Positions 22,103-34,852 of a stretch of DNA of 64,000 bases are shown here, piece by piece. The notes under the pieces are model-generated. The model did not search any database and was not told the origin of the DNA. It saw only the letters and a list, made by a program, of their open reading frames with translations. The position numbers and the translations under genes are program-made. The stretch's first letter is position 1; each line of letters starts with the position of its first letter. The stretch comes from Callorhinus ursinus. Its lineage: Eukaryota > Chordata > Mammalia > Carnivora > Otariidae. The stretch is from contig NW_020312785.1 in assembly GCF_003265705.1 (NCBI RefSeq), positions 128,559,024 through 128,623,023 of the forward strand, written 5' to 3'.

Positions 22103-24290
22103 GTTAATTTGCCTGCTTGTGGGAATTTGCAAGGAAATTCATTTAATGGTATGAAGATTGGGTAGTTAACAAGTTTGCTTTAGAAGCCAGGTTTGTGATT
22201 CAGTGGGTTTGGCTCCTTTTCTTGATCCCAGAATAGTTGATTGAACCAGATGAGGCAGAGATAAAGATCATATCCACCTTCATGTATGTGGTGCTCCCCT
22301 TTGGCAAGCGAAGGATCCTCTATGTTGTGGCTGATTGGGAAGTGGTGATTAGTTCTACAAGCCGTATGTACTTGTGCTACTTAATATAGATGTCAGTGTG
22401 ATTGTTAAATGGATTACTGTGGCCTTTGGATTGTTTGGTGTCAAATATTTGATTGTGGTTTATAGTAAATCTGCCCATCTTTATTTCAGTGGGAATGTGG
22501 TTACTATCTTCAGAAAGAGAAGTTAGAGCGTAATTTTTGTTTGACTTATTTTTGGCAAAAAGTTAATAGTGCTTTTGTGGTTGATTTTTAAAAGTTCTGT
22601 GCTGCCTTCATCTGTGTCCTAATGACTTAATTTATAGAAATTAATGAATTAATTTATAGAAATATACTAAATTAAAGTTATCTGCCTAGTAGAGGGAGTC
22701 AAAATCACATTCCCCTAGTACTCTCTTTGTTATTACCTTTACCAGCACACAGGCCTCTCTAAATCCTGCCTTTTTGGTTGCCTGGGTAGTTGTTAGCTCA
22801 CTATCACAGATAAGATTATGTATGAGGGAACATCTATGGGTTTACCTGTTTAGACAGATTGGAACAGGCATTTTATCTGTTATTGTCTCAGTGGGGGTGG
22901 TTGTGTGTCACATTCCACTTAGAGTGTGGTTTACCTTATTTTCTGGAAACTTAACAGACTAGTACAGCCCAGTTGTGTGTATTTGTCAGGTTAAAGATGG
23001 CATCTCTGAATTTTGGTGCATCTCCTATGTGATGCCCGGTTAAGCAATTCTTGGAATTATATGGGAGGAACTAGGATGTGTGTAAGTATTCTGTGAGTCT
23101 GTCATTTAGACATGGTGGGAATATAAAGGCTTTCTGAATTATATCATTCAGTGTAGATGGATATGTTTATGTAAGGCATTTTTAGGGGAACTGCTGTGGT
23201 ATTGTTTAATTTTTTCTCTCAGGTTTTGAATGAATCTAAAATTTTTTTTAATCTAAATATTTTTAAAGCATTCACAAAATACTTTGATAATAGGTTGAAT
23301 TATTTCTTCTTATGGGAAACATGCCTATATATCTTTCAATTTTCACTTTTTCTGTTGTCTTTAAGGTAAAAATGCAATAATACGGTTTTTTAAAAACTGG
23401 ATTCAATTATCTTTGTGTTTTTTCCAATTACAGCCCGAGTTAATGTTTAAAAACAAAACTTTATGATACATCTAAGAAAAAAGTTTCTATTCATAAAATC
23501 AGAGGGTCTATAGGGCCATTGGCATAGAAAATTATATATAGTTTGGGTGAAATTGGTTGTATATTTAGAATATTTCCTGTAAGTAGTAGAATATATTTTG
23601 CTTGGTTTCAACTCTTAATGGTGGATAACATAATTGACCCATGACATTTGCAAAGGCTCTGTTCTGAGGTCTCTTCAGATCCGTAAATGTTTTCGTATTG
23701 CCAGCTGAATTGGAGTTACTGGACTAGAATTGCTCACTATTTCAGTTCCTTGCACACCAGCTTAGCTGGATGTAGCCAGGAAGATTCATGTTACATCCTT
23801 ACAGAATCCTAATAGGTAAAATTGCTGCCTCTTGTAAATGACTGTATGTTGTGACTATCATGATTCTTCACAAATTGTCAAAAGCACAGATCTTGAATCT
23901 GTAAATGTGCTGATATGTTCATTTCCCTTTCCTTGATGCTAGAGGGAAACTGGGAGTTAGCTAGAAAAATCTCCAAATTAAAATTAAAACTTTTGTCATC
24001 TAAAGGGTAACTTGTTCTTTTGTATTGTAGGGAAACTAAATGCAAATTCTGTCATGATCTGTGTCCAGGTTTGTATTAACGGCATGAGAATGGAAATGAC
24101 AGAGATCCTTACTACTTTTTGAAAGTATAGACTGATAAAATGACTCATTTAGCTTTTGATTTTTGATTTAGTAATTGAGAAGTATAAGGAGGAAATACTA
24201 AAAAAGATGTAGTTCAGTTATAAGAGCTGTTTTCACTTTTTATTGCTATGTTTCAATGATCTACTCACTGAACACAGGCTCTGCTTTACT
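22103..24290. other. Intron 3 stretch without recognised repeats
   Basis: Over 2 kb of unique sequence. 22200-22400 and 22780-23070 have more balanced composition; possible conserved non-coding DNA, unproven. Confidence 0.5.
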
Positions 24291-24294
24291 TTAA

Positions 24295-25775
24295 AAAAAA
24301 CTAATTGGCTTTATTGAGATGTAATTTAAAGCGTAAAATTCAGTGGCTTTTACTATATTCACGGAGTTGTCTAGCCATCACAATCAATTTTACAACATTT
24401 TGATCACCCCAAAAAGATACATCAAACCTTTTAACAGTCACTCCTTCCCATTTCCTCCCAGCTCTCCCAACTCTAAGCCCTAGGTATCAGTTTGTTCTGT
24501 CTCTTATGGAATTGCCTGTTCTGGACATTTTGTATTAATGGAATCATATAAGATGTGGTCTTTTATGACTAGCTTCTTTCATGAAGCATAATGTTTTCAA
24601 GGTTCGTCCATGTTGTAGTGTGCATCAGTACTTTTATCTTTTTGTCTCTGAGTAATATTCCATTGTGTGGATATACTACATTTTATTTATCCATTCATCA
24701 GTTGATGCACATTTGGGTTGTTTCCACTTTTTGGCTGTTATGAATAATGCTGCTGTGAACATTCGTGTACAAGATTTTGTGTGGACATATGTTTTCATTT
24801 TTGGGGGTTTATACCTAGGAGTAGAATTGTTGAGTCATAGAGTAACTACGTTTAACCTTTTGGGGAACTGCCAGACTTATTACAAAGTGACTGTACCATT
24901 TTACCTTCCTACCAGCAGTGTTTAAGAGTTCGTTTCTCCACAACCTTGGCAGTTGTTCTTGTCTGTCTTTTTGACGATAACCATCTTAGTAGGTATGGAG
25001 TGATATGTCTTTGTAGTTTTGATTTGCATTATCTTAATGAATATACTGATGATATTGACCATCTTTTCATATGCTTTTTGGCCACTTTTATATCTTTGGA
25101 GAAACGACTATTCAAATCTTTTGCCCATTTTTAAATTGAATTATTTGTCTTTATTGCTGAGTTGTAAGTGTTCTTTGTTTATTTTGGTTACAAGTCCTGT
25201 ATAGGTATATGATTTGCAAATATTTTCTCCTAATCTGTGGGTAGTTTTTTTTTTTACTTTCTTAATAGTGATCTTTGAAGCAGAAAGTTTAAATTTTGTT
25301 GTAGTCTAATTTACCTGTTTTTTTCTTTTTGTTGTTTGTGTGTGTGGTGTTACTTCTAAGAAACCATTGCCTAATCCAGTACTACAGAGATGTACATGTA
25401 TATTTTTCTTCTCATGGTTTTTTAGTTTTAGCTTTTTTATTTTGATCCTGATCCATTTTGTTTATGGTGTGAGGTAAAGGTCCACATTCATTTTTTGTGT
25501 GTGTGGATACCGTTATGTCAGCACCATCTGCTGAAAACACCACTGAATAGTCTTGACATCTTTGTTGAAAAATCAATGAATTATAAATGTGAAGGTTTAT
25601 TTCTGAGCTCTAAATTTTATTCCATTGATCTGTATGTCTATACTTATGCCTGCCACTACCATATAGTCTTTCTTTTCTTTTTATTGACACAGAATCTTGA
25701 TTATAGCTTTGCAGTAAGTTTTGAATCAGAAACTTTAAATTCTCTGATTTATTTTTCATTGTCTTCACTCATTAG
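24295..25775 (-). mobile_element. L1 ORF2-3' and 3' UTR fragment, antisense (~1.5 kb)
   Basis: Reads through the antisense L1 landmarks in order: 'gccatcacaatcaattttacaac', 'ggatatactacattttatttatcc', 'gttgtttccactttttggc', 'aactgccagacttattac', 'aaaccattgcctaatcc', 'ttatttctgagctctaaattttattccattgatc'. Many small indels and stops, so it is a decayed copy. The open frames here (24665-25779) are on the opposite strand and meaningless. Confidence 0.92.
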
Positions 25776-26089
25776 CTAAGGTGTTCCCAGTATAGGAGAG
25801 GCCATGACTGGACATAAATCTAACCACTGTCTCACCTACTGTTGATGAGAGCCATTTAGTAGTGGAAATTGTATTTTCCAGATCTGACACAGTATGTAGG
25901 GAAATGTGTTTGTGTGGGTTAACATTTTTCAAAACTATACGACAGAATGAGAAGGCATTGAAAAAGAAATTGGGGATAGCGTTTATATAGGAGTGAACTC
26001 TGTAAAGAACCTCTAGTACAAAAATCTAATTATTGTCACTGATTGTTTTCCTTTTTTGGTTATTGTGGTAATATTTTTTATGGCATTTT

Positions 26090-26215
26090 AACTTTTCAAG
26101 GATTTTCATATATGATTGTCATTTTGTCTTGTAAATTACTCTCTGAGAATCCTGCAGTTAAGTAACTTGCTCAGAGTTGCACAACTAGTTGATTTGGATA
26201 TAAATCCAGGTTTTC
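26090..26215 (-). mobile_element. MIR, antisense, diverged
   Basis: 'gcagttaagtaacttgctcagagttgcac' matches the MIR core in antisense orientation. Confidence 0.6.
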
Positions 26216-26219
26216 TACT

Positions 26220-28410
26220 CTTCCATCCTTTATTATTTTACATGTGTGACTAGATAGAAAAATACATTTAAAATTACATTTGTGGCTAGTCATTTGTGGC
26301 TCAGTAAAGAAAGAAAAAAATCAACATGCAAGGCAATCCAAAATATCATTTGTATTATGTTTGATTTGTATTCCTGAATTCCATGAGACAGTTTTTTGCC
26401 AAAACACTTTGAAAAGGAATTTTTTGAGTATAGTGATTTCTACCACTCTCCCTTGTGTGTATGTTTGTGGGTATACATATCTTAGTGTTAGTGTTATTAT
26501 TATTACTGGCACTTTCTCAGGTAAAGAATTTCTTTACATTTGACAGTTCTTAACTCAGTGTTTGCAGATGTCTGCACTTTTAATGCCAAATTGGTTTTTC
26601 CCAGTTAGCCTGATTCTAGGTCACCTTCCCCTACAGTTTATTTTAGTATTTATTGAGGGCTTAATATTAGGTCTGTGCTAGGGCAAGTGTAGGCTACAAT
26701 AAGATATCCCGGTATAGTTCCTAATCCTAAAAATTGGCTGTAACTAATTAAGAGATAAGACATATAGCTGCTTGGAGAACCAAGACTAAGGGAATGATGA
26801 TACTCTTGGCAGAAACTGCCAATATCTGTGGCTTCTGCAAATCTTAAGATTGATAATGCTTTCCTCTTTACTTTGGTTGCCCAGAAGCTAATAGCCTTCT
26901 TTACTTTTTGACTTTAGTCGTTAACTGTGTTTTGTGTAGAAGTCTCAACTCTGATTGTATTTTATTTTCTTACCCTTTCCCCCCAACTGTTTTTGAAGTG
27001 TATCTTCATTTTGTACTTTTATACTACATAAATTTTTTAAGCCCCATCAGTCTTTTTGGAGTGAGGCTGATGATTAATAAATAAACACTATGAATAACTG
27101 AAAGGTGATGTCAGTGTGTATTGGTTAGCAGAAGGCTGGAATGCCTCTTTTGGGGAGTCATTAACATGATAAAATTTAGATATACATTGAGGACCTGTCT
27201 TATATAGGATACTGAATTATTCATATTCCTCTCTCCTTTCTTTAGTACAGATAATTGAGGAATATTTTTTATTTACTCTTAGGAGTTCTTGACTCCATTG
27301 CTGCAGTGTTGAGTGGTTTTGCATAGACTTTATTAAGACAAAAGTCTTTAATATTTCAGATGCATTAAATGGTTAGAACAGCTAAAGAATTGTTTGGAAT
27401 AGTACCTGTGGGTTGGGTAGCCATAGAATTGGAGTATGTGTACAGTGTGACAGAATGAGAAAACATGGTCTTACCTTATATTCCATTGGCATTAAGAGTT
27501 TCAAGCTTGTTTATGTTTTCATTTCTGTACTTTTTATGATTTTAAAGGTGTTCTTCTTCCTTACTGCCAAAAATATATGTATGTTTTCTTTTTGCCTTTA
27601 CCTTGAGGCTGACTTCACCTGGGGCATAGCCAACATAGAGCCTTAAGGTGCTGTTACTTCAGGTGTAATTGTTAGCTGTCATGTACCTTTACTTCAGGAC
27701 TGAGCTGGGGAAGACATAACTACATAAAATCACCAGAAATTTTTTTACTTTCTTATTTTTTTTTACTTATTTCAGAATGTTAATTTTTAAAATACCTGCC
27801 TTTAACTATAGATTTTAAAATGTTTATTTCATAATAAAGAAAAATGTTGAGTGATAAAGTGAGTTTACCGCCCATTACTTGCTGTCTTTGATATTTTATT
27901 TCCTTTTTAAAAATTCTTTGCTGTTTTAAGAGCAGTACAAGAATGTGTCTGAAAAAACATATGTTAAATGATCACACTGGGATTATATTATAATTTATAA
28001 AAGGAACAGAACATTTTATCACTTATTTTATTTTGCCCAGTTTTAAGCTGGTTATTATTTCAGATTTATTACTTAAGCACTTTGATAGAAAGTGTCATAT
28101 TACTTTCTGACATATGATATTTTAATTCACATTGCTGTTTTATCTTTTAAGTTGTCCTGAAAACTGTATTCTTTAGTGCACTCAGTGCATTTCTTTACAG
28201 TGATTATTACATTCATCAACTTAAATATCTTTTATCAACTAAGTGTTATTGCAAATAACAAGTACAATAGTTTTTTTGGTGTATTTTATTTTGAAAACAA
28301 TGGAAATTTTGATTTTTAAATTTATGTTGTCAAAGTGTGTTTTTTGTTCATTTAGAACTTTTTATTAAGGATGTCTGCATAGTTTAGAGACTTACTGGGA
28401 TGCTTTAAAG
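26220..28410. other. Intron 3 stretch without recognised repeats
   Basis: AT-rich unique sequence. No element, exon or RNA recognised. Confidence 0.5.
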
Positions 28411-28416
28411 GTATAA

Positions 28417-28592
28417 GATATTTATTTATTTACTTACTTATTTGACAGAGAGAGTGACAGAGAGAGAGACAGCAAGAGAGGGGACGCAAGCAGGGGGAGT
28501 GGGAGAGGGAGAAGCAGGCTTCCCGCTGAGCAGGGGGATCATGACCTGAGCCGAAGGCAGACACTTAATGACTGAGCTGCCCAGGCGCCGCC
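28417..28592 (-). mobile_element. Can-SINE, antisense, internally deleted
   Basis: Type A body, but 'cccgatgcggggctcgatcccagga' is missing at about 28535: the sequence jumps from 'gagcaggggg' to 'atcatgacctgag'. Confidence 0.9.
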
Positions 28593-28714
28593 CGAATTCA
28601 TTTTCTATTCCAATACATAGAATGTAGAAACTCTCTCCCCTCTGACCTGTATGGAAGACGAAGCCTAGTAATAATGTGAAATGACCAAAAGGAGAGTCAT
28701 AGCTCGCACATCAG

Positions 28715-28925
28715 AGCCAAGGTTCCTGCCTTGGCACCTGCTGTTCCCTCCAGCTAGAATCTAGCACTTTCCACTTCTACACCCACTGCACTGTTTTCAT
28801 TTCTCCTGAGTTGTAAAATGTTGCAACTATTTTATCTATTTTACTCACTTGAGTGAGAATGCTCTCTTCAGTCTCTATATTTCAAATCCTAGCATTTAGT
28901 TGATGTTCATTGTACCCATATGTGA
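28715..28925 (+). mobile_element. L2 fragment, sense
   Basis: 'ttgccttggcacctgctgttccctcc' region and the downstream 3' UTR wording are L2-like. Diverged. Confidence 0.55.
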
Positions 28926-28929
28926 ATAA

Positions 28930-29190
28930 TTATACTAGGGAGCTAACAACTATTGAATGCTTCCAGTGTTGGAGGCTGTGTGTGGAATGGTTTACCTGCA
29001 TTATCTCTTTTCATCTTTATGACTAACTTTGAGGTATCTACTACCTAGTATCTATTAGCTTTAGATGGTATTTTGTAAATGGGAAGAAAGGCTTAGAGAG
29101 ATTAAGTAACTTGTCCAAGGTCACATAGTAAGTAAGTGGCAGAATTAGGATTTCAGTTTTGGCGTTTCTGACTTTAGAGGCCAACTGTTT
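28930..29190 (-). mobile_element. MIR, antisense, well preserved
   Basis: 'aggcttagagagattaagtaacttgtccaaggtcacatagtaagtaagtggcagaattagg' spans 29089-29149 and is the classic antisense MIR core. Confidence 0.9.
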
Positions 29191-29251
29191 TTGAGACTTT
29201 GCTAGGCAGGTCTTTCATTTGCAAAATAGATAGAGGTGAATCTGTCTAGAA

Positions 29252-29455
29252 TAGCACTGCTCCAGTAGAACTTTTTCTATGATATAAGTGTTTTCTATCT
29301 GTGTTCAGTACAGTGGCTACTAGCCATATATGGCTGTTTAGTACTTGAAAGGTGGCTAATCTCACTTAGTAAATGAACTTCTAATTTTGCTTAATTTAAA
29401 TTTAGATAGCTATATGTGATGAGTAACTATTGTATTACATACCACAGATCTAGAA
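29252..29455 (+). mobile_element. MER5A-like hAT-Charlie DNA transposon remnant
   Basis: Starts 'aatagcactgctccagtagaact'. The internal 'gtggctactagccatatatggctg' and the inverted-repeat-like end 'accacagatctag' match the non-autonomous MER5A pattern. Family name from memory; about 200 bp fits. Confidence 0.65.
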
Positions 29456-31733
29456 AGACAAGAACTTCTCAAGCTTAAATTTATGCTTAATTTCCATTTT
29501 AGGTAAATTTTGACCTTTTTAAATTGTGCTTGTAGTTATGTAATTATACCACGTAAGTACTTGTCCCCCTTCTCTCCTTTCTTCCCACCAGCCACCATTG
29601 TATTTTAAGTGTCAAGGATTTTTAAATACTGCTATTTTTAGATCATCACATGTAGTTCCCATAGTTAAGTAAAAGGTCTTTATGAATATATTACAAAGTA
29701 CTGGGTAAATATTTATTTTTAACTTTTTAACAAAATAAAAGCAATATTGCAAATTACTGTTTTTAGATGGATTCATAATATATTGAAACTGGAAAGCATA
29801 TGTATGGTCTGGCATTCTCAAGCCCAGAGAGAAAGTGGCACCTCCCATGTGCAGTTTAACGAGAAAGCTGGGACTAGCATTCAGATCTGAGAGTTCACTG
29901 TGTTGCTTATTTCATTGATAGGATGGATATGTCTTATGGGCTCAGAAAATTTAGTTATAATTAATGCAAACAGGGAAAATGGAGAATTTTTATCCATGAT
30001 TATGAAGTCCATTGGAAAGGTATTGGAGTTGTTTTGTCTGGAGAAGTGAGGGGGCCACCATAGCTGTGTTTCAACTGTTTTCAGAGCCATAAAATGGGGG
30101 AGAGATTAATTTTATTCTGTGTGATTATAGGGAGTAGAACTAGCACTGCTGTGTTAAATTAGAAGGAATCCATTTTCTTCTTGATAAAAAGGCTTCATCT
30201 TCAGTCAGAGCTGTCCAGAGAAATAACGGATGACTTTAGGAAGTAATACCTGCTTCATCTCTGGAGGAATTAAAAATGAATCTGTTTGCTTATTTCAGAG
30301 GGATTTTCAGGTATCAGATGTGAAATAGTATTAGAATGGTATTTCTCAGCTGCTGGACCCTAGACAAATGAAGTATATTTTTATCACCTTTATCCTCTTC
30401 ACCTATGGATTGTGACTCATTTTCCCTCTCATTTTTGTCCTTTTGGAATATGTAGTGTGTGATTTATGCCGTTTATTGATATATTTAAAGCAGCTTATCT
30501 ATTTGTTATCAGTTCCATATCTAAATTAGTAAGTGAGGCTTTTATTTTCTTCTTTACTCATAACTTTTAAATTTATACAAAAAGGACAATATACGAAGAA
30601 CATGAGGAAATAAGAGCCTGGCATGGGGCTTAGGGACATAAATTAATATCCATTAGTTTGGTAGGTCCCAGATTATTACATGTTGTTTCATAAACACCAC
30701 TTCTCAGACATAGTTAAATAAAAATATTACTGTTGATAAAGTTCTAATAAAAATTAAGTTAATCGTCTAATGCAAATTTCTTGAATAATTATTTGGTCAG
30801 TATACATACCTTCAAGACTGTGAAACTGTGTAACAAACTGGGATCCTCATGGTTTCCCCCTCTTTCCTTTGGTTCTGAAAAAATATTTTCATCCTTAGAA
30901 ATTGAAAAAGGATTAATGAAGAAAATTTGTGGGTTTTTTGGGGTTGTGTTTTCCTAATGTAACTATTCTATGAGCTAGTAAATCTTAGGATTAAAAGAAA
31001 ATTCAAAGTTTTAAAGATTTCAAATGACAGAGTACACTAAAAAAACTACCATTGCTCTTTATATATACATGTGGACTGCCTGTTTCATTTATGACCACTG
31101 ATTGAGACATTATTTTAAAACTTTGGTCCAGTAGTATGAAAAGATGACTGTCATGTCTGTAGGTAGGGCAAAATTCTGTGGCCTAATGCATCAGAGCATA
31201 ATGTGCCGGGACCTGCATCCAAGTGGTGAACTGAAAGAAGGTGACAAATTCAACTGCAAGTGCTGGAGGATAATCCTTGCCTGAAGCTAGGACAAAGTTT
31301 CTGAGGAGTGGCAAAACTGCTTATTGTTTTCAGCAATTGACATTTCAGTATTAGGCTCAAGTTAGCAGGCAAATGGAGCAGTCTTTGGATTTCAGGTGGC
31401 TAAGTAGTGAGTAACGGGTTCTGCAGCAGGGGGACTTGTATTAATCTGAGCCTGCCACAGCAGGATGAGATGGCCTAGAATCTGGGAAAGTAGAACTGTA
31501 GGAGCTTGGGAGTTAACCGCCTTGAGTAGGGTAAGGCAGGATGGGATAGGAATAGTCTCTCTCAGTTCTTTTTGAGTTGACGCATTCTCCAATCTAAGAT
31601 TAAAGATTTGCCCTTCCTGGCCAAGCCCTTGTGTATCACTTAAGTAAATATCTGGCAACAGCCTGGTTTATAAATGATACTAAACAGTGTTATGATCCTA
31701 CTTTGCCAATAATTGGGATTTGAGGTAGGAGAA
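29456..31733. other. Intron 3 stretch without recognised repeats
   Basis: 2.3 kb of unique sequence. No gene, RNA or repeat recognised, including the slightly GC-richer piece at 31150-31330. Confidence 0.5.
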
Positions 31734-31749
31734 GGGACAGACAAGTTTT

Positions 31750-32512
31750 TTTTTTAAAGAAATATTTTATTACCTTACAGAAATACAGTAATAGTAATTT
31801 TTTAAAAAGATTTTATTTATTTATTTGACAGAGAGACACAGCGAGAGAGGGAACACAAGCAGGGGAAGTGGGAGAGGGAGAAGCAGGCTTCCCACTGAGC
31901 AGGGAGCCCGATGTGGGGCTCGATCCCAGGACCCTGAGATCATGACCTGAGCCGAAGGCATACTCTTAACGACTGAACCACCCACGTGCCCCAGTAATAG
32001 TAATTTTTAATTCTAACAATGCATCCTTGATTTAATGACTAAAGAAGTTTCATTTTTATTTTATTTTTTTGTAATATGTATTTTTTAAATTTAAATTCAA
32101 TTAATATATATTATTAGTTTCAGAGGTAGGGGTCAGTGATTCATCAGTCTTATATAATACCCAGTGCTCATTACATCATGTGCCCTCCTTAATGTCCATC
32201 ACCCAGTTACCTCACCCCTCTACCCCCCTCCCCTGCAGCAACCCTCAGTTTGTTTCCTATGATTAAGAGTCTTTCTCTCCCTCTCTGGTTTCATCTTGTT
32301 TTGTTTTTTCCTCTCTTCCTCTGTTTTGTTTCTTAAATTCCACATGTCAGTGAGATCATATGATAATTGTCTTTCTCTGATTGACTTATTTCTCTTAGCA
32401 TAGTACCCTCTAGTTCCATCCACGTCGTGGCAAATGGCAGGATTTCATTCCTTTTGATGGCTGAGTAATATTCCATTGTATATATAGACCACATCTTCTT
32501 TATCCATTCATT
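31750..32512 (-). mobile_element. 5'-truncated L1 with probable 3' transduction, antisense
   Basis: 32053-32512 is the 3' end of a carnivore L1 read backwards ('cagtgattcatcagtc', 'ttccatccacgtcgtggcaaatgg', 'tgagtaatattccattgta'). Its own A-tail is the T-rich run at about 32053-32072. Beyond that lie about 110 bases of non-L1 DNA ending in a second terminal T-run (31746-31755). The complement of 31766-31771 is AATAAA, 10 bases before that tail. Perfect 16-bp target duplications GGGACAGACAAGTTTT at 31734-31749 and 32513-32528 enclose everything, so the whole unit arrived in one insertion. A SINE was added later. Confidence 0.88.
31803..31991 (-). mobile_element. Can-SINE (type A), antisense, inside the L1 unit
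   Basis: Target duplication CAGTAATAGTAATTTTT at 31786-31802 and 31992-32008, splitting the transduced segment; hence younger than the L1. Confidence 0.95.
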
Positions 32513-32528
32513 GGGACAGACAAGTTTT

Positions 32529-33330
32529 ACGAGAGGACAAAATAATTATCTCTTACTATCCTGTTGCATTGTCAGATCCTTGAGAAATTTTTAGAGTTCT
32601 CATAATAGATATTTTGCCTTGGATGATTTCTTAATACACTGAAACAAATGCTTATGCACTTTGTTCTAAATTTGAATGGGTGTAAAGCACTTCTGGCACT
32701 ATCCAAATGGCTTGGATTATCTCCAGGTGGCTTTAGTTATTGTAGTACCAAAAGAACCTCATTTTTGTAAGTTAGCTTTGCCTGAAAGGTAAAATGGACT
32801 CCAAATGCAGCATTGGAAGTAGTGTCTAATATTTATGTAGCAGACTTACTCTGTTCTTAATCCGTATTAATGGAAAATCAGTAAGTCACTATGTAGAGTG
32901 AGGTGAAAATAACATAGTATTTAAAAGCCATAGAATATGAATCACATGTATTCTGAATATATTATAATGGACAAAATGTTTTAAGTACTAAATTCAGGGT
33001 AGCCTCCTCAAATATGTAAATAAAGGTGTAATAAAACACAGTAAATATTTATCAGTTATCATATGGTTGTTAGCTAAAATTGGTTTATTCTCCTTCTTTG
33101 AATTATGTGTAGGCTAGATGTGTCCAACTTGCAAGCAGGGAAAAGCTGTTAAACAGTCCTGGTTTTTGAGCTCACTAGAGGTGTGGGTTAATGGGTTGGT
33201 TGGTGACAGAATTTTTTTTATAGAGAAACGGAGTTGTACGTGGTTTCTAATGTCATCGTTTTCCACACTTGAAATAGTCTTTCATTCCCCTGGTGCCATC
33301 ATTTTAAGAAGTTAGGAGTTTGAGTATATC
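32529..33330. other. Intron 3 stretch without recognised repeats
   Basis: Unique sequence; nothing recognised. Confidence 0.5.
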
Positions 33331-33440
33331 TTTTTTTTTTTTTTTTTTTAAAGTAAGCGCTATACCCAACGAGGAGCTTGAACTCACGACCCTGAGATCA
33401 AGTGTTGCGTGCTCTGCTGACTGAACCAGCCAGCCGCCCT
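33331..33440 (-). mobile_element. Short Can-SINE variant, antisense
   Basis: Long T-run, then 'aaagtaagcgctatacccaac' and 'gaaccagccagccgcc'. The short SINE type also present at 6702 and 45221. Confidence 0.8.
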
Positions 33441-33599
33441 CTTTTTATGCGATTTAACCAGGGCATTCTTCGGTGTGTACTTGAAGAAGATGTGCAATGT
33501 ATTTTTCTTGATGCACTGTTTTTTATATTAGAACCATATATTCTGAAGTATGCTTCAAGTAAAAAATATTCTTGTTGAAAAAATAACTTTAACTGAGGG

Positions 33600-33795
33600 T
33601 ACTGCTTTAAAATAAAGCATGTCAGAGGGGAGATAGGGTGGGAGGGTGAAATAGGTGAAGAGCATTAAGAGTATACTTAGGATGGGCCCTGAGTAATGAT
33701 GTGTGGAGGTGTTGAGTCACCATACTGTACACCTGAAACTAATACAACACTGTATGTTAACTGTACTGGAATTAAAACAAAAACTTAATTTGAAA
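33600..33795 (+). mobile_element. L1 3' UTR fragment, sense
   Basis: 'gtgaaataggtgaagagcattaagag' followed by 'cacctgaaactaatacaacactgtatgttaactg' matches the 3' end seen again in the L1 at 55830-56070. Confidence 0.75.
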
Positions 33796-33799
33796 AAAA

Positions 33800-34850
33800 C
33801 TTTGTTTTCCAAATTTTCATGGTGTACATTTTGGTGTACGTTCTTAAATGAATTAATTATGATATTGGTATATAAAAGAAACTTATTTAGTTTCAGCAAA
33901 GCAGTGTTGCCCGAAATATGAAGCTAGCACTATTAATTTAAAATTTGTTAAAGATGTTATTGTGTTTGTATTTACTTTCATGTTTTTAATCTATGAGCTA
34001 TAAATACCAGAAACGTATTGTTGGCTTTATGTTTATATTCATTTAGGAAATATTATAATAAAAATAACAAGTTAATACTGGAAACTTCAAAAAGAAAAAA
34101 GTTAGGGATTAGGAGTGGGACATAGCCAAATTGAGTATAGCTTTGTAATCAGCCAGTTGGGGACTCCTTACTGTGGATTTCGGAGATGGTAAATTTTGGT
34201 GGAGCAGATTTTCAGTCTTCTGTATAGAAGGTAGTCAGAGATAGATGTTCAGTTGGATATATGTACATTCATTTGCACACATACATGTAAATGTCCCCAG
34301 TGACATTCCGCTCCATGGTCAGGCCCATCAGCTGGGGGATCCACCTGGAGAATTTTGACTGATCTACAAAATAAAGACTATATTTGAGTAAGCACACTTG
34401 CTAGGTAAGAGATTAGGCAGGCTTAAGTTGTTATTTGTGTGTTTACAACATGGACTTTATACGTTATACATAGTCAAGGACTGTTGGGATTGACACCCCA
34501 TAGTCTGCTGGAGCCTTGGAAAGGAGGGGGGATCTATTGAGATACTGTTCCCTGTCAGCTTAGGTTAAGCATCTCAAAGTGCTTATTAGAATTAGGGTGG
34601 GATAGAGCACAAATGCATTTTGCACATTGTTAAGGGGTAAGGATTTGTCACAGGGATGGGAATAACCTCCATGTTTGACAAAGCAACTGGTCAGAGATTA
34701 ATAGGGAAGCCTATGAATAGGCTTAAAATGGTATTGGGGCCTGGGAAACAACAAAATAAAATTACATTCTTGAATAAGAATGTGTAAGGTACTGGTATGT
34801 TCAGAAAATGACTATTACTAAGTTAAGTGAATAGTAAAATAAGCTGAGTA
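33800..34850. other. Intron 3 stretch without recognised repeats
   Basis: AT-rich unique DNA. 34280-34380 is more GC-balanced. Nothing recognised. Confidence 0.45.
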
Positions 34851-34852
34851 GA

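Noticed and set aside
24665..25779. Cluster of + strand open frames rich in Phe/Leu/Tyr, possibly membrane proteins
   Set aside because: They are the reverse complement of an antisense L1 ORF2/3' UTR; the hydrophobic look comes from T-rich sequence.
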